Below are positions 13,501-24,253 of a DNA stretch of 64,000 bases, piece after piece. Origin of the DNA: Globomyces pollinis-pini (taxonomy: Eukaryota; Chytridiomycota; Chytridiomycetes; Rhizophydiales; Globomycetaceae); assembly GCA_025399215.1 (NCBI GenBank), contig MU621142.1, positions 17,522 through 81,521 of the forward strand, given 5' to 3'. Within the stretch, counting starts at the first letter, position 1. Every line of letters starts with the position of its first letter. The notes beneath the pieces were generated by a model. That model was not told the DNA's origin and searched no databases. It saw only the letters and a program-made list of their open reading frames with translations. Position numbers and translations under genes: made by a program.

Positions 13501-14938
13501 TTGAATTTCGGGGGAATTATGACCTCAATGTGAGTGTACAGTTGACTTACAAGATTCTTTTGACCTATTACAAAATGATAACACCATGCCATTAAAAAAT
13601 GAATGATCGACTTCCAACACCGTATTGTCAGTTTTCATAATCAACGCAATTTTGACCACTCGTGTCGGATTAGACCCCAAACCCTATTTGAAAATAAATT
13701 TCTACTATGAAAACCTGAATTCCCCAAATAATCATAGAACCATTTGGCTTAATAGCATAGAGCATATCGGGAAATTCGTGTAAAGTGTCAGTTAGCTTTG
13801 ATGGTGGGATGTGATCCAAAGTTTTCTTGAACGATTGCGCTTGATGCTCAAGGTTTAAAGCAGTAGATAAAGCACGTCCTGTTAACCAATGAATCGAACC
13901 AACTGGGAAGTTATTCTCAAATGATTCATAATTTCCAACTGATTGCTTTTGTGGATCAATTGAACCACATAGATTGAATGTGTGAAAACCAAATCCTTGA
14001 TCCGTTTCGGCCCATAGTCTAGCAATGTTATCATTACATAAAGTCAATATTGCACTTCGATGTTGTCTACGTTTAAAAATGTATAATATCTACTTGGAAT
14101 TACAAGGATATCTCCATTCGATATTGATAATTGATAACTGATGTGGCAGCAATGCAAATTCATACTGAAAATTATCTCCTGGTGAGGTGAGGTTGCGTAT
14201 ACATTTACCATTCTGTCGTTCGTACCAAATTAATACGTGTCGATTATCCTACTGTAAATTCCATATGATTTTACTTTTCCATAAACAGCAAAGAACTTTG
14301 AACAAGGGGAATATTGACATTTAACAGGCTGAAATGGCATTGATAGTTCAGTAGTAACTACAAATTCTGGTTTCTCTAGTGCAAGTTGAAATTGGAGTTG
14401 TTGTTGTAAAATCAAATTCTGATCCGTTTCTTCTCCATCTTTTACACTAGAAGATGAATTTGATTTCTGTAATAATTCGGGATTAATTGTTGCCCTCTTT
14501 AGTTTCAAGATACATGTAGTTTGACCAGCTACGAGTAACGTTCCATTTGATCCCCAATCAATTGATCCAATCTCACAAGGATGCTCATATATTTTTTGCT
14601 GCTTCCAGAATAAGGGAATCTCTGAGTTCATTTCCAAGTAATAGAAGTGCAGTTTTGACCCTGAAGTAAATGCAATCTAAAGTTATAATTATACTTTTAT
14701 ACAATATTAGTTCCAGGTTGAATAGCAACGCAATTGACTTTGTCTTCAGCAGCAATTTGTTGTAATAAGTTATAACTTCCATCATATATGTCAACGTTAT
14801 TTCCTGTAGCAAATGCCTGGCTTTTAGTAATCCAAACAATCTTACAATGACTGTAGTTTCTTGCACAGTTCCAGTTGCCACGATTGGATAATGAAAGTCA
14901 TGACTATTTGGTTTTGCACCCAATGAACCTTCCAGCAT
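7564..14938 (-). CDS. RAV1: Rav1/DMXL (rabconnectin-3 alpha) V-ATPase assembly factor
   Basis: Large WD40 protein of the RAVE/rabconnectin complex, which drives assembly of V1 onto V0 of the vacuolar/endosomal proton pump. The N-terminal beta-propeller starts at 14938 (MLEGSLGAKPNS); splicing a 29-nt and a 26-nt intron yields 'AFATGNNVDIYDG' and 'AFTSGSKLHFYY'. The Rav1 C-terminal signature 'GIHDPVACSLYYLGLKKKN' with 'LVGLWKLAST' lies at about 11290-11400. After it come acidic sequence with an IDWG repeat array (10296-10565) and a C-terminal propeller ('SITSIALDRQSNLICSGSSRG', then 'YYTCYANGTIFKTTKL') ending at TAG 7564-7566. The C-terminal propeller makes it DMXL-like rather than the shorter budding-yeast Rav1. 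It has many ultrashort introns; exact joins in the middle were not all resolved. Confidence 0.88.
10296..10565 (-). repeat. Protein-coding tandem repeat: five GIDWG units plus degenerate LDWG and LDFD units
   Basis: Within the Rav1/DMXL coding exon the encoded protein repeats a unit of about 12-15 residues of the type SGGIDWGEPVSK. Five copies carry IDWG, one carries LDWG and a last degenerate one reads LDFD, all joined by Ser/Thr/Lys linkers in an acidic, probably disordered region. Read directly from the translation of residues 106-195 of this exon. Confidence 0.95.
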
Positions 14939-15390
14939 CAAAAATTATGAAGTGAACTCCATCTTCGTGTTTTATGGATCAAATAATGAACAAATCGCAT
15001 ATACTTATCAGGTAAATGAAGGTGAGATTCATTGTTTTCCGTTGCATCAAGTTAATCTGGACTTGTACTAAACCAGATCGCGATACTAAACGAAATCCAT
15101 CACAGAAGTTTTAAACAACTAACATTATAAATGATATAAATCAATCAGAAATTATCAATACCATTTAAGTTTATTAAGAAAGTCATTCATACGTTGATTA
15201 TGCAACATCATTTCTTTCGGAATGCAGCAGTAAACATCATTTTCTTTACATCAACAATATATACCCATTACTTTCTCATTCAATTTACTCAACTCTTATG
15301 AAGTCACTTGGGCTAAAATTGATCAAACCAAATGAAGTGGCGTGAACACAACAGACTGAACTTCAAAAAAAAATTTAACCAAAAACAAAA
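14939..15390. promoter_or_regulatory. Divergent promoter region between Rav1/DMXL and cyclophilin
   Basis: About 450 bp of AT-rich non-coding DNA between two divergent genes, with poly-A runs near 15365-15390 just upstream of the cyclophilin leader. No other gene or repeat seen. Confidence 0.4.
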
Positions 15391-15470
15391 GTAAGTTGAA
15401 TCATGAATGGAACCAATGATTTCGATCTTGTTAATCCAATTCGATCCTAGCTGATCTCTAATCTTTGTAG
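15391..15470 (+). other. Probable 5'-UTR intron of the cyclophilin gene
   Basis: A GTAAGT donor at 15391 and a CTAAT...TTTGTAG acceptor ending at 15470 directly abut the ATG at 15471. At 80 nt it is much longer than the coding introns. This is inferred from splice-site signals only; there is no transcript evidence. Confidence 0.4.
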
Positions 15471-16024
15471 ATGTCCAACCCAAAAGTATTCTTTGATATC
15501 ACTGCTGACGGTGCCGAACTTGGCCGAATTGTCATGGAAGTAAGTCATAACGTGCATCTGATCTGGTAGCTTCGTGCTGACGTTGTCCCAAAGACTGCTG
15601 AAAACTTCAGAGCTCTTTGCACTGGTGAAAAGGGTTTCGGTTATGCTGGATCTTCCTTCCACAGAGTTATCCCTCAATTCATGTGCCAAGGTGGAGACTT
15701 CACTAACCACAACGGTACCGGTGGTAAATCCATTTACGGAGCCAAGTTTGAAGATGAAAACTTTACTCTTAAGCACACTGGACCTGGTGTCCTTTCCATG
15801 GCCAATGCTGGTCCAGGAACTAACGGATCACAATTCTTCTTATGTACCGTTAAGACTGCTTGGTAATAGAATTTTTTCTAAGATAGAATAGGTTAGATGG
15901 TAAACATGTAGTTTTCGGATCCGTTGTTGAAGGTATGGAAGTTGTTCAAAAGATTGAAACTTTTGGATCTCAATCTGGAAAGACTTCCAAGAAGATTGTT
16001 GTTGCCAAGTGTGGTCAACTTTAA
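15471..16024 (+). CDS. Cytosolic cyclophilin A (peptidyl-prolyl cis-trans isomerase)
   Basis: Catalyses proline isomerisation during protein folding and is the cyclosporin target family. Splicing introns 15540-15569 (30 nt) and 15863-15891 (29 nt) gives a protein of about 164 residues covering the whole family length. It has '[18 protein letters not shown]' (catalytic Arg and Gln of the FHRVIP..QGGD motif), '[15 protein letters not shown]' and the [10 protein letters not shown] motif with its drug-contacting Trp. The N terminus ([10 protein letters not shown]) has no targeting signal, so it is probably cytosolic. The stop is TAA 16022-16024. A paralog with introns at identical positions follows 146 bp downstream. 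Confidence 0.95.
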
Positions 16025-16169
16025 ATGATTTGCAATATAACGTTTTGCATTAATTAGTTTTTTTTTTGTTTTTGTGTGTAAAAATTCTTTTTATTGAAAA
16101 TTTGTAAGTACAAAAATCATCCATTGATATCATAAATGAAGAACCCATATTAATCTTTTATAGAATTAA

Positions 16170-16761
16170 ATGTTAGCATTCAGATCAACACAATTCCTTC
16201 GTCAAGTTGCTAAAAATCCAAAAGTTTTCTTTGATATCACTGCTGATGGTACCGAACTTGGACGTATTGTCATGGAGGTAATTGATTTGATTTTAATCAA
16301 TTCCAGCTTCGTGCTGATGTAGTTCCAAAGACTGCTGAAAACTTTAGAGCTCTTTGCACTGGTGAACCAGGCTTTGGTTACTCTGGATCCTCATTCCACA
16401 GAGTTATTCCTCAATTCATGTGTCAAGGTGGAGACTTTACCAATCACAACGGTACTGGTGGTAAATCTATCTATGGACGAAAGTTTGATGATGAAAACTT
16501 TACACTTAAACATACTGGACCAGGAATTCTTTCAATGGCCAATGCAGGCCCAAATACAAATGGATCTCAATTCTTTATTTGTACTGAAAAGACTTCATGG
16601 TAAGTATTACTTTAACTGTTGACTTTAGGTTGGATGGTCGACATGTTGTTTTTGGATCGGTTGTTGAAGGATTGGAAGTTGTAAAAGAAATTGAAACATT
16701 AGGAAGTGCAAATGGAAAGACCTCCAAGAAAGTGGTTATTGCTAAATCTGGTGAACTTTAA
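16170..16761 (+). CDS. Cyclophilin paralog, probably mitochondrial
   Basis: Second peptidyl-prolyl isomerase, head-to-tail with the preceding one. Splicing 16278-16306 and 16600-16628 (29 nt each) gives a complete cyclophilin domain with '[20 protein letters not shown]', '[15 protein letters not shown]' and [10 protein letters not shown]. It differs mainly by about 14 extra N-terminal residues ([14 protein letters not shown]), Arg-containing and without acidic residues, as expected of a mitochondrial presequence. Both intron positions match the upstream copy, so the pair arose by tandem duplication after the introns were in place. Matrix cyclophilin (CYP-D/Cpr3-like role) is inferred from the presequence. 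Confidence 0.93.
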
Positions 16762-16849
16762 ATAAACACACCAAGTATATTTGCCTTTTGTTGAATTTAT
16801 TAAGAATTGGACTCAATGTTTGTGATATATTGAATCTTTCAATGTATGA

Positions 16850-17625
16850 CTATTGATTGATATTTGATGTGTTCAAAAATACATCTATCTCTCTATCCAA
16901 GGAAGGATTGATTGAACTTAACGGTACTACATCTGTATTCATATGTTGTGCAAACTGTTTGACAACAATGGGTATCACATCATCAATGGTAACATTAACT
17001 TTAGTTCCATTCAAAGACAATTCTTTTGATATTGAAGTTGCATATTTACCAGGTAGATTACAAGGCACAATGTGATCAAACCAAGACAAATCAGTATTAC
17101 AATTTAATGCAAATCCATGAGATGTGATGTATCTTTGAATATGAATTCCCAATGCTGCGATTTTTCTATTTTCAATCCAAACTCCAGTATCATCCGTTGT
17201 ATTTGCTTTTATTCCAAATTCTTTACAAGTTGCAATTAAAGATTTTTCTAAACGACACACATAATCTCTTACACCCAACTGAACAATTAAAGTTAATAAA
17301 ATTCACCTTGTAATGTCTTAAATCAATGATTGGATAACCAACCAATTGTCCTGGACCATGAAAAGTGATTTGACCACCCTAAGTATCAAATGATTGATTA
17401 AGATACTCTTAACGAAGCATGATAATCAGCACCTTTTTTACGTAATTCAGATTCCAATATTTTAACTTTCATTCTTCTTCCGATAGTATAAGTAGGAGGA
17501 TGTTCGACTAATAGGAATACATTTGAATTAAAATTAGTGGATAAATAAGATTGTAGTTGATTCACTTTAGCGTAATTAAAATCTTTGGAGATTTTCTTGA
17601 ATCCAATTGGTAATGATAATTTCAT
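16850..17625 (-). CDS. LIP2: Mitochondrial lipoyl(octanoyl) transferase
   Basis: Transfers octanoate from acyl carrier protein to the lipoyl domains of glycine cleavage H protein and 2-oxoacid dehydrogenases, the first step of lipoate synthesis. Exon 1 (17625) holds '[18 protein letters not shown]'. A 28-nt intron joins ASLR to '[20 protein letters not shown]', the RGGxxTxHGPGQ family motif. The last exon carries 'RKIAALGIH' (substrate-contacting Lys) and '[10 protein letters not shown]' with the catalytic Cys. The stop is at 16850-16852. It converges with the mitochondrial cyclophilin, about 90 bp away. Confidence 0.93.
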
Positions 17626-17804
17626 TTTTTAAAAAAAAAAAGAACAACAATCTAGTACTTTGTAAAAGACAATAAACTAGTGTCATTACGTTATTTAAAC
17701 TACCATAATACGTATATTAAACACAGTAATTGAACTAGACTCTGTTGAATCACGAAAATTTTCATTTCATTTCGCGACAGATTCTCTTTAAACATTGGAT
17801 CTGA

Positions 17805-20800
17805 ATGACAAACTCAAATATCATCTTAGACTCTTTAAAGGATTTTCAATTGGAATTAGATAAAAGAAACTCAAATGCTTTATTGGAATTAAACAAACAT
17901 ATTGATGAGTTAGCTACAATACCTATAAATACTGACTTACCATTATACAGTGACTCAATAGAATTTATTTCCCCTCCAAAAGGTTTTGCTGACGCTAGTT
18001 CTCCTACTCGGAATGAAGATCTTAGTTGGCAACTTCGTCAAGACTTGGAAGAATTTCAGAAATTATCAAATAATGACTTTATTCCAGAATCTAGGAGAGA
18101 ATCGGAAGACAAATCAAATAATTATAATGGATATGGTGCTCCAAGTGCTCCTTTGGAGGGGTTATATATTCCTCAATCATTCACTTCTTCCTCTCCTTTA
18201 AATACTCAATATCAACCAAAGTTATCTTCTCCTATCAACCAAAATTCTCATCTACTGGACAATTTTGATTATAATGTGGAAAGATTATCAAAATCATCCA
18301 ACAATATTGATACTCAAAATACCACTAATTCGAGAGCGCATTCTATGGAGAACAATTATCAATCTCCACGTCGAAACGAACTGGATAATGAAAAGATCCA
18401 CACTAGTTATTCCAAAGGTTACCTTTCTGACAGAAATATTCCAGTGGATCAGAATAACTCAGCGGCTGATGCAAAATTAATGAATGGCAGTTATAGAGGA
18501 GATCTTCATAGAAATTCATTTCAAAATAATGAAGCAGTTAATAGTCAATTTGATTTAAAATCAAATAATGGGTATACTTCATCGATTCAGAATATGAATA
18601 ACGCACATATCTCTCAAGATATATATGGTAGCATGGTCAACAACTATAACTCACTTCCATCTTTAAACAAGAAAGAGAATCCCAACTATGACCCAATGTC
18701 TGATTTCACAAATAAGTTGGAGAGAATTCAAAATTTACAATCACCAATTCAAAACCAAAATACTAAGTTAAATAGGAATTCCCCACAGAATTCAAATTTT
18801 AGGGAAGAGAAGCTAGATTTGATTGATTTAGATGTTGGAAATCAATTTTCTGATGTTTCTTCACCTTTTAAACCAACAGAGTTCTTGGCTGAAGATAATT
18901 CACGATGTATTGTTATTTCGAAATAATTATTTAGCTATCGTAAATGCACTCAGAACTCTTCAAGACAGAGTGGGTAAATTAGAAGGTGAAAAGCTACTAG
19001 CAAAAGAAAAAATCAATGAATTGGAAAATGAATTGTTGGCCACTAGACGGTTATTATATCATAAACAAAAAGAAGGTAAATTATTTATTTGGTTAATAAG
19101 TAAGGAAATCCAATACTGATGAATGATTCAACGATTAATCCACACTTTGCAAAAAAGGAATTACAAGATTCTAGCAAATTACCAGTGCCTCAATCTACCA
19201 CCGACGACACTCTTAACGACATCGCTGAAGCCAGAAAACGGGTTAATGAATTACGTAAAACAGTAAATCGAGCTGGTGTATATGATAATTTTAATGAAAA
19301 CACTGAAATGACAGATCCATCAATTGATCCAATATTAAAGGGCTATCAAGATGTCAACGATTTATATAACTCTGGACCAAAATTAACTACTGAAGACCTT
19401 AAGGCAAAGGTGGTACAACAAAATCGACAAACCAAAGGCGAATCTGACCAGGACAAATTAGATGATTCGGTCCGCCGTAGATCTTCTATAAGAAATAGAG
19501 AATCCACTCGTTCAAGGTCAATCAATGGTCGTAATAGTGCTACCCAGAAAAGAGTTTCAACGGAGATTCCATCTCCAAGTCAATTAGATGAAGTAGCGAA
19601 AATACAAGAGTGGGATACAATCAAAAATAATATCAAAAATGTTATAGCAGAATCTAAACTGAACAAGAAACGACAAGATCAACCAGTAGAGATGTCTCAG
19701 CAAGTGGAGAATGTGTTAGATAGACCAAAATCACCTTTAAAATCACAACAACTTAATTCTAAGCCAAACAAGGAGTTTATCAATGCTAATAATGAAATGA
19801 AGAAACTTCATGATGATATAGAAGCGGAAAAGAATTTGAGAAGAATGATGGTACTTTGCTCAAAGATTTAAATGATAGATATCTGATTTGCCCAAAGATT
19901 TCTCATCTAAAGAAAAAATTGCTACAAAAAAGGTTTGAGTTGATCAATTAATACAAGTAGAAAGCAGAAACGCTGAAAGATTCGCCTAGTTGGAAAAAAT
20001 CGGACCGTCGATCTCGTTCAACGTTTCGTGATCATACACTGTCATCTTCAGCACATATTAGGAAACGCGGTCCATTGGAAGTTCCGGGAGTTGGTTTATC
20101 AGAAGATAATGCCGGGCGAGAAATGCCATTTATAGTAGGAAAGGTATTTTGTTTGAAAATGATTTTTGATTTATAGAACACTGGAAAATCGTTTTCTGTC
20201 ACAGCAAACTTACAAAGAGTATTTTCATTGTTGAAAGCCCACAATCCAGATATGTGTTCAATATGTAGTAAACGACAAGCACCTTCTTGCAAAAACAAAG
20301 ATCATTTTCTTTCTACAGGGCGTCCTGTGCATGTTTTGGAAGGTCATGATTTAACAAAACGAGATTCAGATAAACCAAAGAAAAAACAAAGTTTATCAAA
20401 CAAACCTTTAATTGATTTAAATGATTCAGAAACTTCAACTGATCATAATGTATTAAAGACTCGAATTGCCACCAGTAGCAATGAGAGTTTACAGCATGTA
20501 TTAGGAGTTTTGGAAACCGAATTTAAAACTGCAAGAAAGTAAGTTATTTTATCCACTCATTCAATTTAGTGAATATAATGCACTAGTTAAACAATATGAA
20601 ACTATTGCTGAATCAATGACCTCCAATACCATATCTCAATCCAATGGAACACAAACGTTAAAAGCAATTGGTGATGATTTAAGGCATGTGATTCAAAGCA
20701 TGGAAACTAAAGTATTATTGGGTTTTACTAATAGTTAGAGTGATCAAATTAGTATACTACGGGATATTGTAACATCTTCAATGACATCCAATGGTTCAAA

Positions 20801-21047
20801 AAAATCTGAAAGGCAAAAGAAAAAAATTCCAAAGCGATATGAGATGGATACTATTACATCAAGATCTAGATCCAAAGATACGTTGCCTATGAAACCTCAA
20901 AAGTTGAATTACGATGATCCAGATTTACAACCAGTCTGGGCACATCGCCGTGTTCGAAGTCAATCCCCTGGTAGAGCCATGGCCAGTCTAAGTTTATTGA
21001 AGAGTAGTTTTAAAGTTCAAGATGCTTTAGGAGATATGATATCTTGA
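17805..21047 (+). CDS. Cep57/Ppc89-like spindle-pole-body or centrosome protein
   Basis: A long, mostly disordered, Asn/Ser-rich N terminus (17805-18910) is spliced by a 28-nt intron to a coiled coil starting 'SIVNALRTLQDRVGKLEGEK'. More low-complexity exons follow, then a Cep57 microtubule-binding-type region with 'HNPDMCSICSKRQ' (the conserved HxPxxCxxC element), 'LQHVLGVLETEFKTARKEYN' and 'ILRDIVTSS'. The final basic exon has an 'AHRRVRSQSPGR' tail ending in TGA at 21045-21047. This arrangement matches fungal Ppc89 and animal Cep57, which sit at the spindle pole or centriole; in a flagellated fungus a basal-body role is plausible. Some internal joins between 19080 and 20800 are uncertain. 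Confidence 0.72.
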
Positions 21048-21107
21048 ATAGATGCATTTCGTTAATGTAAAATCAATAGACAATTCATTTGAATAAAAAA
21101 AATTATA

Positions 21108-22774
21108 TTATAATGATTTCATCCTTGGTGTCTTTGGTGATCGAGCTTTTAGTCCTGAAATCTCTTTTCGAGGAGTTAGTTTACAACTAAGTGAGAACAC
21201 TGATTCGTTGATGAACCGGTTTGAAATATCGGTTTCCTATATCCTATTAATATCTGATATTCAGTTTCTTACCAATTTATTCAGGTATGGTTCACCGTCA
21301 CATGAAAATATTGAATTGGAATCTATGGTGAATTATTATAAGTTACTGTTACCTTTTTCAAAATCATAAATTTTATCTCTGATAGTATTTTCAAGTTTCA
21401 ATAATGTTGGATAACATGATTTCCTGAATTTTTCCTCTTCAATGAGTTGAAAAGAAGGTTGAAATAATCTTTTAGGATCTGAGGCTTTGGATTCAAATTC
21501 TTTCATTTTTTGAAGTAATTCCTTTCGAGATTGTATCAATTGGAAAATCTCTTGACAAGATTTGTAACAATTCTTTAATTGCTCTAATTCTTTTAATATT
21601 AATGATTCTGATCTAGGGCTATATATATCATCTTGAATTTGATCCAAAAAAGTCTGTTGTTGGATTTCTGAAATCATACATTTATTCCATAAATCTTTAA
21701 TTTCAGTAACATACTATATAAAATAAGTTTTTAAACTATTACCAAATCGATTTTTTCTTTCATTTTAATACTCCATTGTGTACGAAGTCCATCTCGAATA
21801 ATTTCATATTGTTCCAAAAATGATGGATCTTCGTTTAACTCTACTTCATCACCAATTTGTAAATCATTCCAAAGTAATTTGATTTCTGATATACATTGAC
21901 AAACTTCATTTACTTTTGTTTCATACAGATTTGTAATTGATGAATTTAGATGTTTTAATTCTAAAAGAAAGTCGGTTGATAATGACAGTGGCTTTTGTAA
22001 GATTTCTATTGGATCAGGTGGGATCATCAATAGATCAATATTTATCTGTTCAAGTTTCATTAAAATCAAATCTGTCAAAAAGTCTTTGCATTTCAAGTAG
22101 TTGTGCTCAAGACTCCTGATTGTTTGTCTTAATTCACACATTCTTGATTCCTAGATATAAGATATCATTAAAATTCTACTCTTTCTTCATATAACTTGTT
22201 CAAGATCTGTTTAAATTCATCAATCCATGATAGTTTTAATGAGTTTTGAGAGATAAATGAATCATATTCTTGAATGTGCAATTCACTTTGTAGAGTTTCG
22301 TATTCTTGTTTATATCTAGATACCAATAATATACGTTGTTGAACTTCAGTGTCCAACTCTGTTCGTTTTTGTAACCAATTATGTAATATTTGATTCAAGT
22401 TATCTCCTTCTACTGTTGGTGAATCAATATCCAGTTGAATGCATAGATTCTTTACTTCCATCTATGATTTTAATATCAATTGATCAATGATACTTCAGCT
22501 TTAATTATTTCTTTAGTCAAATTGTTCCTGATCTCGGATCGAACTTCCAATAATTGTTTAACCATCGCATTCAATTCCTATAGCGTCAGTCAAGTTCACA
22601 TACCTTCAAAAGATCAATTTCACGCTTGTCCAGTCTACCATCTTCATTCACCATCTGATTATAAACTTCACAATCGTTTAAAATCGACTGTAAGGATGGT
22701 TTTACATAATTGGAAATATCGTAAGATTCGTGATTTTCAATCACTGTAAGCATTCTTAATTTTTCAAAAGTCAA
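21108..22774 (-). CDS. ASE1: Ase1/PRC1/MAP65 antiparallel microtubule bundler
   Basis: Midzone spindle cross-linker. In coding order: an N-terminal helical dimerisation region (22774 down to 21340) with 'CELRQTIRSLEHNYLKCKDF', the spectrin-like 'YVTEIKDLWNKCMIS' block, and the family-defining 'RKELLQKMKEFESKASDPKR' followed by 'LFQPSFQLIEEEKFRKS'. Downstream splicing (30- and 36-nt introns near 21323-21352 and 21231-21266) leads to a short tail with 'LKARSPKTPRMKS', a TP/SP-rich stretch typical of Cdk-regulated Ase1 tails, ending at 21108. The start lies only 27 bp from the divergent RRM gene. It converges with the Cep57-like gene (60 bp). Confidence 0.85.
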
Positions 22775-22801
22775 GTTCGTTTTTAGTTTTCTTAGAATGA
22801 A

Positions 22802-24157
22802 ATGAACCTAAAACTCAACACATTTGGATTATTAAAGTCATGGAAAGGACCATATAGGTGGATGGTTTATTCAACTAGCTCTAAAGTGAATGTATCAAAA
22901 GGATTGGATAATGATTCAGATTTGATTGGCCAGTTAAGTTCCATTGTAAAAAGTCGTGCTGATACTTTATCTGATGCTCAAAAGGTATTGGATCTAGAAA
23001 TGGCAAAGGAAACGAAGAAATTGTCTAGTGTGGTACCTAAAGGAACCAATTACTTAAAGAAAGAGAATAGCAAAAACTCTATCAATACTACTGTTGATGA
23101 CCTTCACGAAGTTCCTAGAAATCAAAGGGAGAAAACTGCACTTAGACTTTTCATATCAAATCTAAACAGTAACACGTCAGTAAAACAATTACATGACATG
23201 TTCTCAAAATTCGGCCCAGTCAATATAGTGAAATGGGAACCAACTATACAACGCGCTCTCATTCAATATACCAACATTCGACACAAAATGAATGCGATCC
23301 GTGATATGAATAATCAAATTATAAACGAACAGCCCATTACAGTTATGCCCATGATGCCTAGAAAATATATCGAATTAGAGGAATGCGAGAAAAATAACAT
23401 ACTAGAAAGACAGTTGAAAATTTTAAACGTTCCCAAACATGTATCCGAAATGCATCTAGTGAATATTTTTGTTCATTTTGGTATGATCGAAAATTTAGAA
23501 AAACACAAAACAGATGCAAGTGCAATAGTCACATTTTACGAGAAACGTACGTCATATTTTGCATTCAAGACTTTCAAGGGATCATTAAATGAAAGACTTG
23601 GATTAAAATCGGAAATTCAAGTGCAATTAATCCCATTAGATCCACAATTTATCGCAGATTATAACAGAAATATCGACTTTACTCTTGCTATTTTCAATAT
23701 TCCTGATGATATCAGCAACCATATGATTGAAACCAAATTTAAAAGATTTGGAGAAATAACGTCGATAGATATCGGAAATCAAGTCGTGTTTGTTGGTTTT
23801 AAATCTGAATCACAACGAAATGTAGCCATAAAAAATACAGATGGAACGTACATTGGCAGTAGAAAACTTATTGTAAAAAATGCATTTCAAGTCCCCAATA
23901 TAAATCTACAAATCCAAGAACGATTAGAAGCTCAACTGTATCTGAAAAATGTTGATATTACTAAATCTATATCCAAACTACGAAAGATTATGTCTCGATT
24001 TGGAACCCTGTTTGCCTTTGAGGTGGATTTGGAACAATCGACTGTAATGGTACAATACCAAGATAAAAAGACTATGCAGTATAGCTATGAGATGCTGAAA
24101 ACATCCACTTTATTGGACAAATCAATTGTTGTAGAACCACATATTGTCCGAAGTTAA
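22802..24157 (+). CDS. Multi-RRM RNA-binding protein with probable mitochondrial presequence
   Basis: Single-exon gene of 451 codons, unusual in this intron-rich window. The first 25-30 residues (MNLKLNTFGLLKSWKGPYRWM...) are basic with few acidic residues, consistent with mitochondrial import. RRM-like units follow, each with the RNP-type beta strand pattern: 'LRLFISNLNSNTSVKQLHDM' (about 118-190), 'LKILNVPKHVSEMHLVNIFV' (about 204-275), 'FTLAIFNIPDDISNHMIETK' (about 295-365) and 'AQLYLKNVDITKSISKLRKI' (about 378-450). The aromatic RNP1 residues are poorly conserved, so the domains are degenerate. I do not recognise a named ortholog; a role in mitochondrial RNA processing is only an inference. 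Confidence 0.75.
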   Translation: MNLKLNTFGLLKSWKGPYRWMVYSTSSKVNVSKGLDNDSDLIGQLSSIVKSRADTLSDAQKVLDLEMAKETKKLSSVVPKGTNYLKKENSKNSINTTVDDLHEVPRNQREKTALRLFISNLNSNTSVKQLHDMFSKFGPVNIVKWEPTIQRALIQYTNIRHKMNAIRDMNNQIINEQPITVMPMMPRKYIELEECEKNNILERQLKILNVPKHVSEMHLVNIFVHFGMIENLEKHKTDASAIVTFYEKRTSYFAFKTFKGSLNERLGLKSEIQVQLIPLDPQFIADYNRNIDFTLAIFNIPDDISNHMIETKFKRFGEITSIDIGNQVVFVGFKSESQRNVAIKNTDGTYIGSRKLIVKNAFQVPNINLQIQERLEAQLYLKNVDITKSISKLRKIMSRFGTLFAFEVDLEQSTVMVQYQDKKTMQYSYEMLKTSTLLDKSIVVEPHIVRS

Positions 24158-24253
24158 TAATAGTACTTGGTAATTACTATTTACGAATCTTAAATTGTTC
24201 AAAAAAAAGCTAATATAATTGTTCAAAAAATCTTTATTTACCATCCATCTATG

